A DNA stretch of 64,000 nucleotides from Gemmatimonadota bacterium (GCA_023249375.1 JAHFCT010000009.1:1-64000), one strand, 5' to 3'; positions 11,130-21,166 are shown, counted from the first letter of the stretch. The notes: generated by a model from the letters alone, not told the origin. Translations and numbers: made by a program.

Positions 11130-11136
11130 CGGCGCG

Positions 11137-12252
11137 GTGACGACGCTGCTCGACGAAACACCGGGGTTCCTCCTCCTCGAGGACGGAACCCTTTTTCGTG
11201 GGCGCTTGGCGGCTCCCGTGGATGCGCCGTGCGTCGCCGAGGTGGTCTTCACCACGAACATGAGCGGATATCAGGAGGTCTTTAGCGACCCCTCGTTCCG
11301 CTCGCAGATCGTCGTGATGACGGCACCGATGATCGGTAACTACGGTGTCAACCTCGAAGACCCGGAATCCGCGCGCCCGCAGATTAGTGGCATCGTCGTG
11401 CGCGAGCTCTCCGGGACGTTTTCGAATTGGCGTGCGTCGGGCAGCCTCTCCGACTACCTCACGAGCGCGAAAGTCCCGATCCTGGTTGATGTTGATACCC
11501 GCCGGCTGACGCGGCACTTGAGGACGGTGGGTGTGCTCCGCGGCGTCATCGCCGCCGGCGACGATGTCGGCAAGGAGGCGCTCGCCGCACTTGACGCCTG
11601 TCCTCCGATGGCCGGGCTCGATTTGGCGTCGGTGGTCACGACGGACAAGACGTATGAATGGAGCGCCGGAGTGAGTGGCGGCCGGCACATTGTGGCGTTC
11701 GACTACGGGATCAAGCGCAACATCATGCGCTTGTTCGAAGAGCGCGGCTGCCGCGTCACCGTGGTCCCGTCCACCGCGTCGGCGGAGGAAGTCGTCGCGT
11801 TGCGTCCCGATGGAGTGTTTCTCTCCAACGGGCCCGGTGATCCGGAAGCGGTGACGTATGCGCCGGCCGCCATCAAGTCGCTGGCCGAGCAGAGGATACC
11901 CATCTTCGGCATCTGCCTCGGGCATCAGCTGCTGGGGCTGACGTTTGGGGGGCGGACGACGAAGCTGCCGTACGGACATCGAGGGGGAAATCACCCGGTG
12001 AAGGACCTCGCCACGGGCAAGGTGCTGATCACCTCGCAGAATCACGGATTCGCGGTCGAAGGCGGCCAGGACGGCATTCCGGGGGCGCCCGATCTACAGG
12101 TGACGCACGTGAACTTGAATGACGGCACAATTGAGGGATTGAAGCACAAGTCGTTGCCAATCTTCGCAGTGCAGTACCACCCTGAGGCGGCGCCGGGTCC
12201 GCACGATGCGCGGCCGCTCTTCGACGAGTTCATGAAGGCAGTCGGCGCGTAA
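11137..12252 (+). CDS. carA: Carbamoyl-phosphate synthase small subunit
   Basis: 371-aa glutamine amidotransferase subunit that supplies ammonia for carbamoyl phosphate (arginine and pyrimidines). The N-terminal CarA domain has GYQEVFSDPS; the class I amidotransferase domain has SNGPGDPE, nucleophile C260 in GICLGHQLLGL, and the catalytic His/Glu in QYHPEAAPGPHD. GTG at 11137, 7 nt after secG, is preferred; longer in-frame extensions would run through secG. carB is not in the window. Confidence 0.95.
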   Translation: MTTLLDETPGFLLLEDGTLFRGRLAAPVDAPCVAEVVFTTNMSGYQEVFSDPSFRSQIVVMTAPMIGNYGVNLEDPESARPQISGIVVRELSGTFSNWRASGSLSDYLTSAKVPILVDVDTRRLTRHLRTVGVLRGVIAAGDDVGKEALAALDACPPMAGLDLASVVTTDKTYEWSAGVSGGRHIVAFDYGIKRNIMRLFEERGCRVTVVPSTASAEEVVALRPDGVFLSNGPGDPEAVTYAPAAIKSLAEQRIPIFGICLGHQLLGLTFGGRTTKLPYGHRGGNHPVKDLATGKVLITSQNHGFAVEGGQDGIPGAPDLQVTHVNLNDGTIEGLKHKSLPIFAVQYHPEAAPGPHDARPLFDEFMKAVGA

Positions 12253-12281
12253 CCGAAGTCCTGCGCGAGCGTTAGGTCCAG

Positions 12282-12316
12282 CGCCCAGTTCCCGAGTGTC
12301 GAAAGGGGGCTGGGCG
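12282..12316 (+). terminator. Hairpin after carA
   Basis: CGCCCAGTTCCC (12282-12293) can pair with GGGGGCTGGGCG (12305-12316), a 12-bp stem with two G-U pairs and an 11-nt loop. It is followed only by a weak T-containing stretch. Probable terminator for the gap-carA run, since a separate promoter follows. Confidence 0.6.
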
Positions 12317-12325
12317 TCATTGTGC

Positions 12326-12354
12326 TTGACACTTAGGGCGTAACATCCTACTAT
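12326..12354 (+). promoter_or_regulatory. Sigma70-type promoter of the HU/IHF gene
   Basis: TTGACA (12326-12331) is a perfect -35 element, followed by a 17-bp spacer and TACTAT (12349-12354) as -10. The ATG at 12396 leaves about 35 nt of leader. It is the clearest consensus promoter in the window. Confidence 0.85.
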
Positions 12355-12395
12355 TTCGTCAGTTACGGCATTCTTGCGCCCTTTCAGAGGATCGA

Positions 12396-12716
12396 ATGAC
12401 CAAAGCTGATCTCGTCGAGCGTGTCACCGAGGCGATCGAACGGACCTCTGGGCCGATGATTTCGAAGAAGGACTGTGCCCGTGTCGTCGATTCGTTTCTC
12501 GACGCCATCAAAGACGCGCTCATGGAGCAGCGCAACATCGAGGTGCGGGGATTCGGCACGTTCAAGATCCGGCAGCGCAAGACACGCATGGCGCGCAATC
12601 CGCGCACGGGCGCGCCGGTTGAAGTCTCCGCTCGTCCCGTGCCGGTCTTCAAGCCGTCCAAGGAACTCCGCGCGATGGTGGCCGGGGTGGACGAGTCGGA
12701 ACTCACGGACGACTAA
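12396..12716 (+). CDS. HU/IHF family DNA-binding protein
   Basis: 106-aa nucleoid protein that bends DNA. It begins MTKADLVERV and has the conserved GFGTFKIRQRKTRMARNPRTG arm (split here by the reader at RQRK) that enters the minor groove. The tail past residue 95 is acidic (DESELTDD). It has its own promoter and a hairpin terminator, so it is probably a monocistronic, highly expressed gene. HU versus IHF-type cannot be settled by reading. Confidence 0.92.
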   Translation: MTKADLVERVTEAIERTSGPMISKKDCARVVDSFLDAIKDALMEQRNIEVRGFGTFKIRQRKTRMARNPRTGAPVEVSARPVPVFKPSKELRAMVAGVDESELTDD

Positions 12717-12739
12717 CGGATTGCGCCTGTTGTAGGACA

Positions 12740-12768
12740 GCTCCGGCGGCGCAGCGCGCTTCCGGAGC
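12740..12768 (+). terminator. Terminator hairpin after the HU/IHF gene
   Basis: GCTCCGG (12740-12746) and CCGGAGC (12762-12768) form a 7-bp stem with a 15-nt GC-rich loop, followed by ATTCTCTTATT. It lies 23 bp past the stop. Confidence 0.65.
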
Positions 12769-12791
12769 ATTCTCTTATTAGCTTGCTAGGC

Positions 12792-13037
12792 GTGATCACC
12801 GTGGACGTCCTCCTCTTCGCGTCGTATGCCGATGCGGCCGCGGCCTCCAGCGTGCGGGTGTCCGTGGCGGAGGGCGCGCGCGTGGCCGACGTCGTTGCGG
12901 CGGTGCGAGCCGCCGCACCCGCCATCCCGCTGCCGGCACGGCCCGTAGTGGCCGTCAATCACCGGTACGCCTCACCGGACGTCGTGGTCGCGGCAACTGA
13001 CGAAGTCGCGTTCATTCCACCGGTGGCCGGCGGCTGA
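12792..13037 (+). CDS. moaD: Molybdopterin synthase sulfur carrier subunit MoaD
   Basis: Ubiquitin-fold sulfur carrier, about 81 aa, ending in the obligatory Gly-Gly (FIPPVAGG) that is thiocarboxylated. The start is uncertain: TTG 12783, GTG 12792 and GTG 12801 are in frame and none has an ideal ribosome site; the middle one gives a normal-length MIT-VDVLLFAS start. The stop overlaps the moaE start as TGATG. Confidence 0.88.
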   Translation: MITVDVLLFASYADAAAASSVRVSVAEGARVADVVAAVRAAAPAIPLPARPVVAVNHRYASPDVVVAATDEVAFIPPVAGG

Positions 13038-13516
13038 TGCGCACGGCACTCGTGGGCCGGCGGCTGGACGTCGGTGCCATCGCGTCCGAAGTGTGGGCGC
13101 CCGCCAATGGCGCGCTCTCCTTGTTTGTCGGGACGGTGCGGAACGTCAACGACGGCCGCGCGGTGGCCGGCATCGAATACAACGCGTACGCGCCAATGGC
13201 CGAGCGCGAACTGGGGGCGATCGCCCGCGAAGCGGCGGTGCGATTCGGCACCGAGCACATCGTCATCGAACATCGCACGGGTTTTCTGCCGCTGGGCGAA
13301 GCGAGCGTCGCGATTGCCGTGGCGCATCCGCATCGCGCACCGGCCCTCGACGGCGCGCGCTGGATCATCGAGGAACTCAAGGCGCGCGTCCCCATCTGGA
13401 AACGCGAGCACTACACCGACGGCACGCGCGAGTGGGTGGCGCAGGGCGCGGTGGCTCAGGCCGCGCCGGCTGAGGGCGCGCCGGCTGCCGCCACGCGAGG
13501 GGTGTCCGATGCGTGA
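13037..13516 (+). CDS. moaE: Molybdopterin synthase catalytic subunit MoaE
   Basis: 159-aa partner of MoaD that converts cyclic pyranopterin to molybdopterin. Family segments are LFVGTVRNVNDGR, EYNAYAPMAE, HRTGFLPLGEASV and the active-site PIWKREHYTDG. A short Ala/Pro-rich C-terminal tail follows residue 135. It overlaps moaA by 8 nt. Confidence 0.94.
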   Translation: MRTALVGRRLDVGAIASEVWAPANGALSLFVGTVRNVNDGRAVAGIEYNAYAPMAERELGAIAREAAVRFGTEHIVIEHRTGFLPLGEASVAIAVAHPHRAPALDGARWIIEELKARVPIWKREHYTDGTREWVAQGAVAQAAPAEGAPAAATRGVSDA

Positions 13517-14483
13517 CCAATTCGGCCGCAGCATCGAGTACCTGCGCATCTCGGTCACGGACCGCTGCAACTTCCGCTGCATCTACTGCATGCCGGAGAG
13601 CGGCATCGCGTGGCTGCCGAAGCCGCAGATTCTCTCGTACGAAGAGATCACCGAGGTGGTGCGCCAGCTCGCGCCGCTTGGCCTGAAGCGGCTGCGCGTC
13701 ACCGGCGGCGAACCGACGGTGCGCCCCGAACTCGCGACGCTCATCGCCATGCTGCGCGGCGTGCCGGGCATCGAGGACATTGCGCTCTCCACCAACGGCG
13801 CCAAGCTCCCGCAGATGGCCGCGGCCTTGCGCGCCGCCGGCTTGGACCGCGTGAACATGAGCTCCGACTCGCTGCGTCCCGAGCGCATTGCGGCTATCGC
13901 GCGCCGAAACCTCGGCTTCGATCCGGTGGCGGCGGCGCTCGCGGCGGAAGCGGCCGGCCTTGACCCGATCAAGCTCAACGTCGTGGTGATTCGTGGCGTG
14001 AATGATGACGAAGTGGAGGACTTCGCCGCGCTCACGGTCGATCATGCGTGGCACGTGCGCTTCATTGAGTTGATGCCGGTGGGCGATCTCGCCGGCACGG
14101 AGTTCGAGCGCGTCGTGCCGAGCGACGAAGTACTGGCCCGTGTGGCGGCGCGCTTCGGCGCGCTCGACGCGAACGACGGACCGGCGCGTGGCAACGGGCC
14201 CGCCCGCTACCAGCGCATTCCGGGCGCACTGGGGAGCATCGGCGTGATCACGCCGCTCTCGCACACCTACTGCGATTCGTGCAACCGTGTGCGGCTGACG
14301 GCCGACGGACGGCTGCGCACGTGTCTGTACGGCGATCACGAGGTCAACCTGCGTGACGCGCTGCGCGCCGGCGAACCGATGGCGCCGCTGTTCGAGCAGG
14401 CGCTCGCCAACAAGCCGCGCGAGCACGAGCTGCTCAAGCTCCGCGTGGGCGGATTGAAAGCGTTGAGCGAAGTGGGCGGGTAG
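13509..14483 (+). CDS. moaA: GTP 3',8-cyclase MoaA
   Basis: 324-aa radical SAM enzyme starting molybdenum cofactor synthesis. The SAM cluster motif is C20-X3-C24-X2-C27; the second C-terminal cluster motif is CDSC-X13-C (CX2CX13C). The chain ends in Gly-Gly, as needed in MoaA. ATG 13509 lies inside the end of moaE; an earlier start in the same frame would be a moaE shadow. With moaDE this gives a compact moaDEA operon; moaB, moaC and moeA are not in the window. Confidence 0.95.
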   Translation: MRDQFGRSIEYLRISVTDRCNFRCIYCMPESGIAWLPKPQILSYEEITEVVRQLAPLGLKRLRVTGGEPTVRPELATLIAMLRGVPGIEDIALSTNGAKLPQMAAALRAAGLDRVNMSSDSLRPERIAAIARRNLGFDPVAAALAAEAAGLDPIKLNVVVIRGVNDDEVEDFAALTVDHAWHVRFIELMPVGDLAGTEFERVVPSDEVLARVAARFGALDANDGPARGNGPARYQRIPGALGSIGVITPLSHTYCDSCNRVRLTADGRLRTCLYGDHEVNLRDALRAGEPMAPLFEQALANKPREHELLKLRVGGLKALSEVGG

Positions 14484-14617
14484 GGGAATCCATCTGTTCG
14501 CGTAGGGCAATCGGAGCAGCTGTTGCGGGAGTATTCGCGTTTACATCTTCGCGCACGAGCCGTAACTTTCCGCCGATCCGGCTGCATCGTTTCGTTCTCT
14601 TTCTCCCTGCTATCCAT

Positions 14618-15547
14618 ATGGTCAACAAGATTACCGTGGTCGGGGCCGGCAACGTCGGCGCCACGACCGCCCAGCGCATCGCCGAGAAGGAATTGGCCCG
14701 CGTCGTCGTGATGGTGGACATCGCCGACGGCATTCCGCAGGGAAAGGGACTCGACCAGTGGGAGTCGGCGCCGATCGAGCTGTTTGACTCGCGCGTCATC
14801 GGCACCACGGGGTACGAGGAGACGGCGGGCTCGGATGTCGTCGTCATCACTGCCGGCATCGCCCGCAAGCCCGGCATGTCGCGCGACGACTTGCTCAACA
14901 CCAATGCCGGTATCGTGAAGTCGTGCGCCGAGCAGATCAAGGCGACGTCGCCCAACGCGATCGTCATCGTCGTGTCGAATCCGCTCGACGTGATGTGCTA
15001 CGTGGCGAAGGAAGTGACCGGCTTCCCGCGCGAGCGTGTCATCGGTATGGCGGGCATTCTCGACACGGCGCGGTTCCGTTCGTTCCTCGCGATGGCGCTC
15101 GACGTGTCGGTGCGCGACATCCAGGCGATGGTGCTCGGCGGCCATGGCGACACGATGGTGCCGCTCATCAGCTACACGTCGATCAGCGGCATTCCGATTA
15201 CGCAGTTCATGACGAAGGACGAACTCCAGGTGCACGTGGACCGCGCTCGCAACGGCGGCGCCGAGATCGTGAAGTTGCTCAAGACCGGTTCGGCGTACTA
15301 CGCGCCATCCTCCGGCGCCGTGCAGATGGTCGAAGCGATCGTCAACGACCAGAAGCGCATCCTTCCGTGCTCGGCCTGGCTCGACGGCGAATACGGCATG
15401 AAGGGGCTCTTCCTCGGCGTGCCCTGCAAGCTGGGGCGCAACGGTCTCGAGAAGATCGTCGAGATCGCGCTCACCGATGACGAGAAAGCAGCGCTGGCGA
15501 AGAGCGCCGATGCGGTGCGCGAGCCGATGAGCGTGGTGAAGCTGTAA
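14618..15547 (+). CDS. mdh: Malate dehydrogenase (LDH-like)
   Basis: 309-aa NAD-dependent TCA enzyme. Rossmann motif [13 protein letters not shown]-binding Asp in VDIADG, mobile-loop arginines in [10 protein letters not shown], and catalytic His in [10 protein letters not shown]. The 134-bp spacer before it holds no recognisable promoter or RNA gene. A strong hairpin follows the stop. Confidence 0.95.
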   Translation: MVNKITVVGAGNVGATTAQRIAEKELARVVVMVDIADGIPQGKGLDQWESAPIELFDSRVIGTTGYEETAGSDVVVITAGIARKPGMSRDDLLNTNAGIVKSCAEQIKATSPNAIVIVVSNPLDVMCYVAKEVTGFPRERVIGMAGILDTARFRSFLAMALDVSVRDIQAMVLGGHGDTMVPLISYTSISGIPITQFMTKDELQVHVDRARNGGAEIVKLLKTGSAYYAPSSGAVQMVEAIVNDQKRILPCSAWLDGEYGMKGLFLGVPCKLGRNGLEKIVEIALTDDEKAALAKSADAVREPMSVVKL

Positions 15548-15557
15548 GCAGGACGGG

Positions 15558-15582
15558 CGGGGCCGGCACAGCGCCGGCCCCG
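15558..15582 (+). terminator. Terminator hairpin after mdh
   Basis: CGGGGCCGGC (15558-15567) and CGGGGCCGGC read in reverse complement (15573-15582) form a perfect 10-bp stem with a 5-nt ACAGC loop, 11 nt after the stop. Only two T residues follow closely, so it may be an intrinsic terminator of the low-U kind. Confidence 0.7.
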
Positions 15583-15695
15583 TTCCGCATGTGGTGCGAC
15601 AACGAGAGCCGCGCGCACGAAGGATGCGCCGCACCGGACATCCCGATACGCCGTTGGCTCTTTCGTCTCTCGACTACCGACACTCGTCTAACTCC

Positions 15696-16352
15696 ATGCT
15701 CAAGTTCTGGAATTCTTCGGTCGGCAAAAAGGTGGTGATGGCGCTCACGGGGCTCGTCCTCGTGGGATTCGTCATTGGCCACATGGCCGGCAACCTGCAG
15801 ATCTTCGCGGGGCCGGAGCGCTACAATGCGTACGCGCGGCTCCTGCAGCACGACATCATCGAGCTGACGTGGGCGGTGCGCGTCGCGCTCTTCGTCTCCG
15901 TGGTGCTGCACGCGCTTTCGGCCTGGCAGCTGACGCGGCGCAGCTGGGCCGCGCGCCCGGTGGAGTACGCCATGCAGGAGGCGCAGGTGAGCACGTACGC
16001 CTCGCGGACGATGCGGTGGGGCGGCGTCTTCCTGTTCGTCTTCCTCATCCTGCACATCGGCCAGTTCACGCTCGGCTGGAAGTGGCTGCTGCCCGAGTAC
16101 GTGCCGGACGGCGCGTATGGCAATGTGGTGCTGGCCTTCGGGCGCCCGCTCTGGGTGGTCGTGTACCTCGTGGCGATGTTCTTCCTGATGCTGCACCTGC
16201 TGCACGGCACGTGGGCGGTGCTGCGCACGCTGGGTGTGGCGAAGAACGCCGCCGAGCCCCTGCAGCGGCAGCTGCCGCTGATCATCGCCGTTGTCGTGAC
16301 CGTGGGCTTCAGTCTTGTGCCGCTGGGCGTCGCGCTCGGCGTCGTGCGCTGA
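15696..16352 (+). CDS. sdhC: Succinate dehydrogenase/fumarate reductase cytochrome b subunit
   Basis: 218-aa membrane anchor of the b558 diheme type. About five hydrophobic helices are seen (near 13-33, 60-80, 105-125, 147-167, 190-212), with several His residues in or near them that could ligate two hemes. The start [19 protein letters not shown] is typical. It is the sole anchor, as expected for type B complexes that use menaquinone. sdhA follows after 13 bp. Confidence 0.88.
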   Translation: MLKFWNSSVGKKVVMALTGLVLVGFVIGHMAGNLQIFAGPERYNAYARLLQHDIIELTWAVRVALFVSVVLHALSAWQLTRRSWAARPVEYAMQEAQVSTYASRTMRWGGVFLFVFLILHIGQFTLGWKWLLPEYVPDGAYGNVVLAFGRPLWVVVYLVAMFFLMLHLLHGTWAVLRTLGVAKNAAEPLQRQLPLIIAVVVTVGFSLVPLGVALGVVR

Positions 16353-16365
16353 GGCGGAGAGACAT

Positions 16366-18279
16366 ATGAAACTCGACTCGAAGATTCCGTCCGGCCCGCT
16401 CAAGGACAAATGGGACAAGCACCGCTTCGACATGAAGCTGGTGAATCCCGCGAACAAGCGGAAATACCATGTCATCGTGGTGGGAAGCGGTCTGGCGGGC
16501 GCCAGCGCGGCCGCCTCGATGAGCGAGCTGGGCTACAACGTCAGCTGCTTTGCGTATCAGGATTCGCCGCGGCGCGCGCACTCGATTGCGGCGCAGGGCG
16601 GCATCAACGCGGCGAAGAATTACCGCAACGATGGCGACAGCATTCACCGCCTGTTCTACGATACGGTGAAGGGCGGCGACTTCCGCGCGCGCGAGGCGAA
16701 CGTCTACCGCCTGGCGCAGGTGTCGAACAACATCATCGACCAGTGCGTGGGGCAGGGCGTGCCGTTCGGGCGCGAGTACGGCGGATTGCTGGCCAACCGT
16801 TCGTTTGGTGGCGCGCAGGTGAGCCGCACGTTCTACGCGCGAGGGCAGACCGGACAGCAGCTGCTGCTCGGCGCCTATCAGGCGCTGGAAAAGGAGATCG
16901 CCAAGGGCGGCGTGAAGATGTACAACCGCCACGAGATGCTTGAACTGGTCGTCGTGAATGGCGTGGCGCGCGGCATCATTACGCGCGACATGGTGACGGG
17001 CGCCGTGGAAGCGCACGTCGCCGATGCCGTCGTGCTCGGCACCGGCGGCTATGGCAACGTCTTCTATCTCTCGACCAACGCCAAGGGGTGCAACGTCACG
17101 GCGACGTATCGCGCCTACAAGAAGGGCGCGGCGTTTGCGAATCCGTGCTATACGCAGATCCATCCGACGTGCATTCCGGTGGCGGGCGAGCATCAGAGCA
17201 AGCTGACGCTGATGTCGGAGTCGCTGCGCAACGACGGGCGCGTGTGGGTGCCCAAGCGCAAGGAAGACTGCGGCAAGAAGCCGTCGGAGATCGCCGAAGC
17301 GGACCGCGACTACTATCTCGAGCGCAAGTATCCCAGTTACGGCAATCTGTCGCCGCGTGATATCTCGAGCCGCGCGGCGAAGGAAGCGTGCGACGACGGG
17401 CGCGGCGTGGGGCCAGGCGGGCGCGGTGTCTATCTCGATTTCGCCGATGCCATCAGCCGGCTCGGTGCGCCGGAGATCTCGGACCGCTACGGCAATCTCT
17501 TTGACATGTACCAGCGCATCACGGACGAGAATCCGTACGAAGTGCCGATGCGCATCTACCCGGCGGTGCACTACACGATGGGCGGGCTCTGGGTGGACTA
17601 CAACCTCGAGACGACCATCCCCGGGCTGCACTGCATCGGCGAAGCCAACTTCAGTGACCACGGCGCCAACCGGCTGGGCGCGAGCGCGCTCATGCAGGGG
17701 CTGGCGGACGGCTACTTCGTGCTGCCGTACACCATCGGCCACTATCTGGCGTCCAACAAGTTCGAGAAGGTCACCACCGATCATCCGGAGTTCCAGGCGG
17801 CGCTCGCGTCGGTGCAGACGCGCACCACGAGGCTGCTGGGCATCAAGGGCAAGCGCACGGTGGATTCGTTCCATCGCGAACTGGGCAAGATCCTGTGGGA
17901 GAAGTGCGGCATGGCGCGCAATGCGACGGGCCTCAAGCAGGCGCTGCAGGAGATCCCGTCACTGCGCGAGGAGTTCTGGAAGGACGTGACGGTGCCGGGG
18001 AGCGGCGACTCGTTCAACCAGTCGCTCGAGAAGGCCGGCCGCGTGGCCGACTTCATGGAGTTCGCCGAACTGATGGTCACCGACGCGCTGCACCGCGAAG
18101 AGTCGTGCGGCGGCCACTTCCGTGAAGAATATCAGGAAGCGGGCGAAGCCAAGCGCAACGACGAGCAGTATGCGTACGTCGCCGCCTGGGAGTACGCCGG
18201 CGACGGCCAGGCGCCGGTGCTCAACAAGGAACCGCTCGAGTTCGAGAGCGTGCATCTCGCCACCCGCAGCTACAAGTGA
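16366..18279 (+). CDS. sdhA: Succinate dehydrogenase/fumarate reductase flavoprotein subunit
   Basis: 637-aa FAD subunit oxidising succinate. The dinucleotide motif [13 protein letters not shown] lies near residues 39-51, the FAD-linking His is in [10 protein letters not shown], and the active site includes [12 protein letters not shown] and [13 protein letters not shown] 16366 follows a GGCGGAGAG ribosome site; upstream codons in the frame belong to sdhC shadow. Length and the C-terminal HFREEYQE motif fit the type B family. Confidence 0.95.
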   Translation: MKLDSKIPSGPLKDKWDKHRFDMKLVNPANKRKYHVIVVGSGLAGASAAASMSELGYNVSCFAYQDSPRRAHSIAAQGGINAAKNYRNDGDSIHRLFYDTVKGGDFRAREANVYRLAQVSNNIIDQCVGQGVPFGREYGGLLANRSFGGAQVSRTFYARGQTGQQLLLGAYQALEKEIAKGGVKMYNRHEMLELVVVNGVARGIITRDMVTGAVEAHVADAVVLGTGGYGNVFYLSTNAKGCNVTATYRAYKKGAAFANPCYTQIHPTCIPVAGEHQSKLTLMSESLRNDGRVWVPKRKEDCGKKPSEIAEADRDYYLERKYPSYGNLSPRDISSRAAKEACDDGRGVGPGGRGVYLDFADAISRLGAPEISDRYGNLFDMYQRITDENPYEVPMRIYPAVHYTMGGLWVDYNLETTIPGLHCIGEANFSDHGANRLGASALMQGLADGYFVLPYTIGHYLASNKFEKVTTDHPEFQAALASVQTRTTRLLGIKGKRTVDSFHRELGKILWEKCGMARNATGLKQALQEIPSLREEFWKDVTVPGSGDSFNQSLEKAGRVADFMEFAELMVTDALHREESCGGHFREEYQEAGEAKRNDEQYAYVAAWEYAGDGQAPVLNKEPLEFESVHLATRSYK

Positions 18280-18290
18280 GTGACTGACGA

Positions 18291-19076
18291 ATGTCTGGAA
18301 CCATGAACATCACACTCAAGGTCTGGCGGCAGTCCGGCCCGAGCGCGCCCGGCGCGTTCGAGACCTACAAGGCGCCCGGCATCAGCCCCGACATGTCGTT
18401 CCTCGAGATGCTCGACATCGTGAACGAGCGTCTCATCGAGGGCGGCAAGGATCCCATCGCGTTTGACCATGACTGCCGCGAGGGGATTTGCGGGATGTGC
18501 GGCCTCGTGATCAACGGCGCCGCGCACGGACCGAGCAAGCTGACGACGACGTGCCAGCTGCACATGCGCTCGTTCAAGGATGGCGACTCCATCACGATTG
18601 AGCCGTGGCGCGCCAAGGCGTTCCCCGTGATCAAGGACCTCGTGGTCGATCGCGCGCCCCTCGACCGCATCATCCAGGCCGGCGGATTCATCTCGGTGGC
18701 GACGGGCGGACCTCAGGACGCGAACGCGCTGCCGGTCGGCAAGCCGGAGGCCGAGCAGTCGATGGACGCCGCGGCGTGCATCGGGTGCGGCGCCTGCGTG
18801 GCGGCGTGTCCGAACGCATCGGTGAGCCTGTTCACCGCGGCGAAGATCAGCCATCTCGGGTTGTTGCCGCAGGGGCAGCCGGAGCGGTATCGCCGCGCGC
18901 TCAAGATGGTGGCGCAGATGGATCTCGAAGGGTTCGGCGGATGTACGCTGTTTGGCGAGTGCATGGCGGCGTGCCCCAAGGGAATCAGCATCGACTTCAT
19001 CAAGCGGATGAACGGCGACTACATCTGGGGCAGCGTGACCGAAGCGCCGGTGAAGGTGACGCTCGGCGGTGGGTAG
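18291..19076 (+). CDS. sdhB: Succinate dehydrogenase/fumarate reductase iron-sulfur subunit
   Basis: 261-aa subunit linking the flavin to quinone. The [2Fe-2S] site is [10 protein letters not shown], and [13 protein letters not shown] and [14 protein letters not shown] bind the other two clusters. Two starts are possible, ATG 18291 and ATG 18303; the second has GGA at a good distance. Completes sdhCAB. Confidence 0.93.
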   Translation: MSGTMNITLKVWRQSGPSAPGAFETYKAPGISPDMSFLEMLDIVNERLIEGGKDPIAFDHDCREGICGMCGLVINGAAHGPSKLTTTCQLHMRSFKDGDSITIEPWRAKAFPVIKDLVVDRAPLDRIIQAGGFISVATGGPQDANALPVGKPEAEQSMDAAACIGCGACVAACPNASVSLFTAAKISHLGLLPQGQPERYRRALKMVAQMDLEGFGGCTLFGECMAACPKGISIDFIKRMNGDYIWGSVTEAPVKVTLGGG

Positions 19077-19146
19077 TCCGCGTTGATGATTTGCTGATCG
19101 CGCGAAGCGCTGAAGGGCGCGAACTCGCGCGAAGAGCGTCAACCGG

Positions 19147-19176
19147 GAGGGAACTGCGATGGGCTGCGGTTCCCTC
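19147..19176 (+). terminator. Terminator hairpin after sdhB
   Basis: GAGGGAAC (19147-19154) and GTTCCCTC (19169-19176) form a perfect 8-bp stem that can be extended by a GC pair inside the loop, followed by TCGTCGT. Confidence 0.6.
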
Positions 19177-19235
19177 TCGTCGTGAGGGTTCACTGCCGGT
19201 GATACACGCGGCCGTTTCGCGGGGTAGAATACGGT

Positions 19236-20570
19236 ATGGGACGATTCACCAGAGGACGGCTGATCGCGGCGCGCCGTGTGCTTGCGGCGGTGGCGCTCCT
19301 CGCGGCGGCCTGCAGTGCGTCGGCGCCGAACACCTCGACGCCGCCAACACAGCCGGCTGATCCAAACCAGCCGAAGTCGCCGACGACTGCTACACCGCCG
19401 CCGGAGTTGACGTCGCTGCCGCGCGCCCTGACCACGGGCGAAGTGAAGGTGCGCGACGCGTCCAACGCCTTCGCATTCGCACTGTGGGGCAAGATCGCCG
19501 CCGCGCAGCGGGACTCCAACGTCTTCGTGTCGCCGCTCAGCGCGTCGTTTGCGCTGGGCATGACGATGAACGGCGCCGCCGGCACCACCGCCGACCAGAT
19601 GCGCAGCGCGCTGCAGTTTGGCGGCGCGACGCTCAACGAGATCAACGGCGGCTACAAATCGCTCATCGCGCTCCTGACGTCGCTCGATGCGACGACGCAG
19701 ATGCAAATCGCGAACTCGATCTGGTACCGGCAGGGATTTCCGTTCCGGCAGGCGTTCTTCGACACCACCAGGACGTACTTTGACGCCGCGGTGCAGGGGC
19801 TCGATTTCACCAGCGTGCCCGCGTCGCTCGCGACCATCAACGGGTGGGTGAGCGACAAGACCATGGGCAAGATTCCCAAGGTGCTCGACTCGATCGAGGC
19901 GCAGCAGGTGATGTTTCTGATCAACGCGATCTACTTCAAGGGACAGTGGCGGCTGAAGTTCGATCCGGCGCAGACCGCAGCGGCGTCGTTCAGCGCGGCG
20001 GGCGGCGGCGCGCAATCGGTGCAGTTGATGCACCGGCTCGATACGCTGTCGTACGCCGAGGGCACGACGTATCAGGCCGCCGACCTGACGTATGGGAATA
20101 GCGCGTTCACGATGACCGTGCTGCTGCCGAAAAGCGGCACCGACGTTGAGACGCTGGCCGCGTCACTGACGCCCGCCGCGTGGCAGGGCATCACGGCGGG
20201 ATTCCAGACGCGCAAGATCGACTTCTCGATGCCGAAGCTGACGCTGCGATACGAGCGCAAGCTCAACGACGACCTCAAGCGCCTCGGCATGGTGGTACCA
20301 TTTTCGCCGGGCGGCGCCGACTTCACGCTGATGGCGCCCGCGCCCACCGGCAATCAGCTCTACATCGATTTCGTGAAGCAGAACACGTTCGTCGACATCA
20401 ACGAGGAAGGAACGGAGGCGGCCGCGGTGACGACGGTCGGTGTCGGCGTCACGTCGGCGCCGGTGTACCCGGTGATGCGCGTGGACCACCCGTACCTCGT
20501 CGTGCTGCGCGAGCGGCTCACGGGGACGGTGCTCTTTATGGGCAAGATCGTGCGGATGCCGTCGTCGTAG
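19236..20570 (+). CDS. Serpin-family protease inhibitor, probable lipoprotein
   Basis: 444 aa. A basic start and hydrophobic stretch end in LLAAAC (C26), a probable lipoprotein signal, then a Pro/Thr-rich linker to about residue 65. The serpin domain shows SNVFVSPLSASFALGM, FLINAIYFKGQWRLKF and DHPYLVVL near the end. The reactive-loop hinge GTEAAAV is made of small residues, as in inhibitory serpins. Alignment by eye puts the P1-P1' bond near Thr-Ser (VGVTSAP), so no trypsin-like target is suggested. It would act at the cell surface or periplasm. TAGAAT at 19225-19230 is a possible -10 only 5 nt before the ATG. Confidence 0.9.
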   Translation: MGRFTRGRLIAARRVLAAVALLAAACSASAPNTSTPPTQPADPNQPKSPTTATPPPELTSLPRALTTGEVKVRDASNAFAFALWGKIAAAQRDSNVFVSPLSASFALGMTMNGAAGTTADQMRSALQFGGATLNEINGGYKSLIALLTSLDATTQMQIANSIWYRQGFPFRQAFFDTTRTYFDAAVQGLDFTSVPASLATINGWVSDKTMGKIPKVLDSIEAQQVMFLINAIYFKGQWRLKFDPAQTAAASFSAAGGGAQSVQLMHRLDTLSYAEGTTYQAADLTYGNSAFTMTVLLPKSGTDVETLAASLTPAAWQGITAGFQTRKIDFSMPKLTLRYERKLNDDLKRLGMVVPFSPGGADFTLMAPAPTGNQLYIDFVKQNTFVDINEEGTEAAAVTTVGVGVTSAPVYPVMRVDHPYLVVLRERLTGTVLFMGKIVRMPSS

Positions 20571-20598
20571 CACGCCCCCCACGCTGGAGATGCCCGAG

Positions 20599-21111
20599 AT
20601 GGCCGTCCCCCCAAGTGTGCGCGCCGAGCGATTGGCGCCAACGTTCGCGGCGCGTCTCATTCGGACGGGCATCACCATCGGTGTCGTTGATGCGCTCTGG
20701 GCGTTTGTGCTCACGGCGGCGTACGGGCGTCCGCTGTTCAGCGTGTGGCGTGGTGTCGCCGCCGTGCCGTTCGGCAAGGAGATGCTCGACGGTGGTGTGC
20801 GCGCAGGGGCGATAGGACTCGGCCTGCACTTTTGCGTCGCCTTCACCTGGTCGGCCGTCTGGCTCATCGCACACGTCAACTCCGCGGCGCTGCGGCGACT
20901 CACGAGTACCGCGGCAGGCGTGGCGGCGGCGTCGGTGCTCTACGGGCCGTTCATCTGGTGCGTGATGTCGCTCGTCGTGACGCCGTCGTTCACGCACAAC
21001 GCTCCGGTGATCACGGCACGCTGGGTGATCCAACTGTGCGGTCACATGGTCTTCGTGGGGCTGCCGATTGTGTGGAGTGTGGCGCGCGGGGGAACCGCGA
21101 CGACTTCGTAG
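20599..21111 (+). CDS. Small four-helix membrane protein, unknown function
   Basis: 170 aa from ATG 20599, which has GGAG 9 nt upstream; ATG 20590 is in frame but too close to that site. Hydrophobic helices lie near 22-42, 68-92, 104-128 and 140-162, with short loops. No catalytic or binding motif was recognised. It follows the serpin by 28 bp, so co-expression is possible. Convergent with dcd. Confidence 0.7.
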   Translation: MAVPPSVRAERLAPTFAARLIRTGITIGVVDALWAFVLTAAYGRPLFSVWRGVAAVPFGKEMLDGGVRAGAIGLGLHFCVAFTWSAVWLIAHVNSAALRRLTSTAAGVAAASVLYGPFIWCVMSLVVTPSFTHNAPVITARWVIQLCGHMVFVGLPIVWSVARGGTATTS

Positions 21112-21166
21112 TTCCCCCGCGTCGCACACTGACCGACGCCACGGCCCGAGGCCGCGACGGGCTGTA

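Noticed and set aside
14484-14617. tRNA or riboswitch in the moaA-mdh spacer
   Set aside because: No cloverleaf, no TTCGANNC arm and no known riboswitch core could be seen.
18270-20033. 587-residue open frame on the minus strand
   Set aside because: Spans sdhB, a terminator and the serpin in antisense; composition is that of a shadow.
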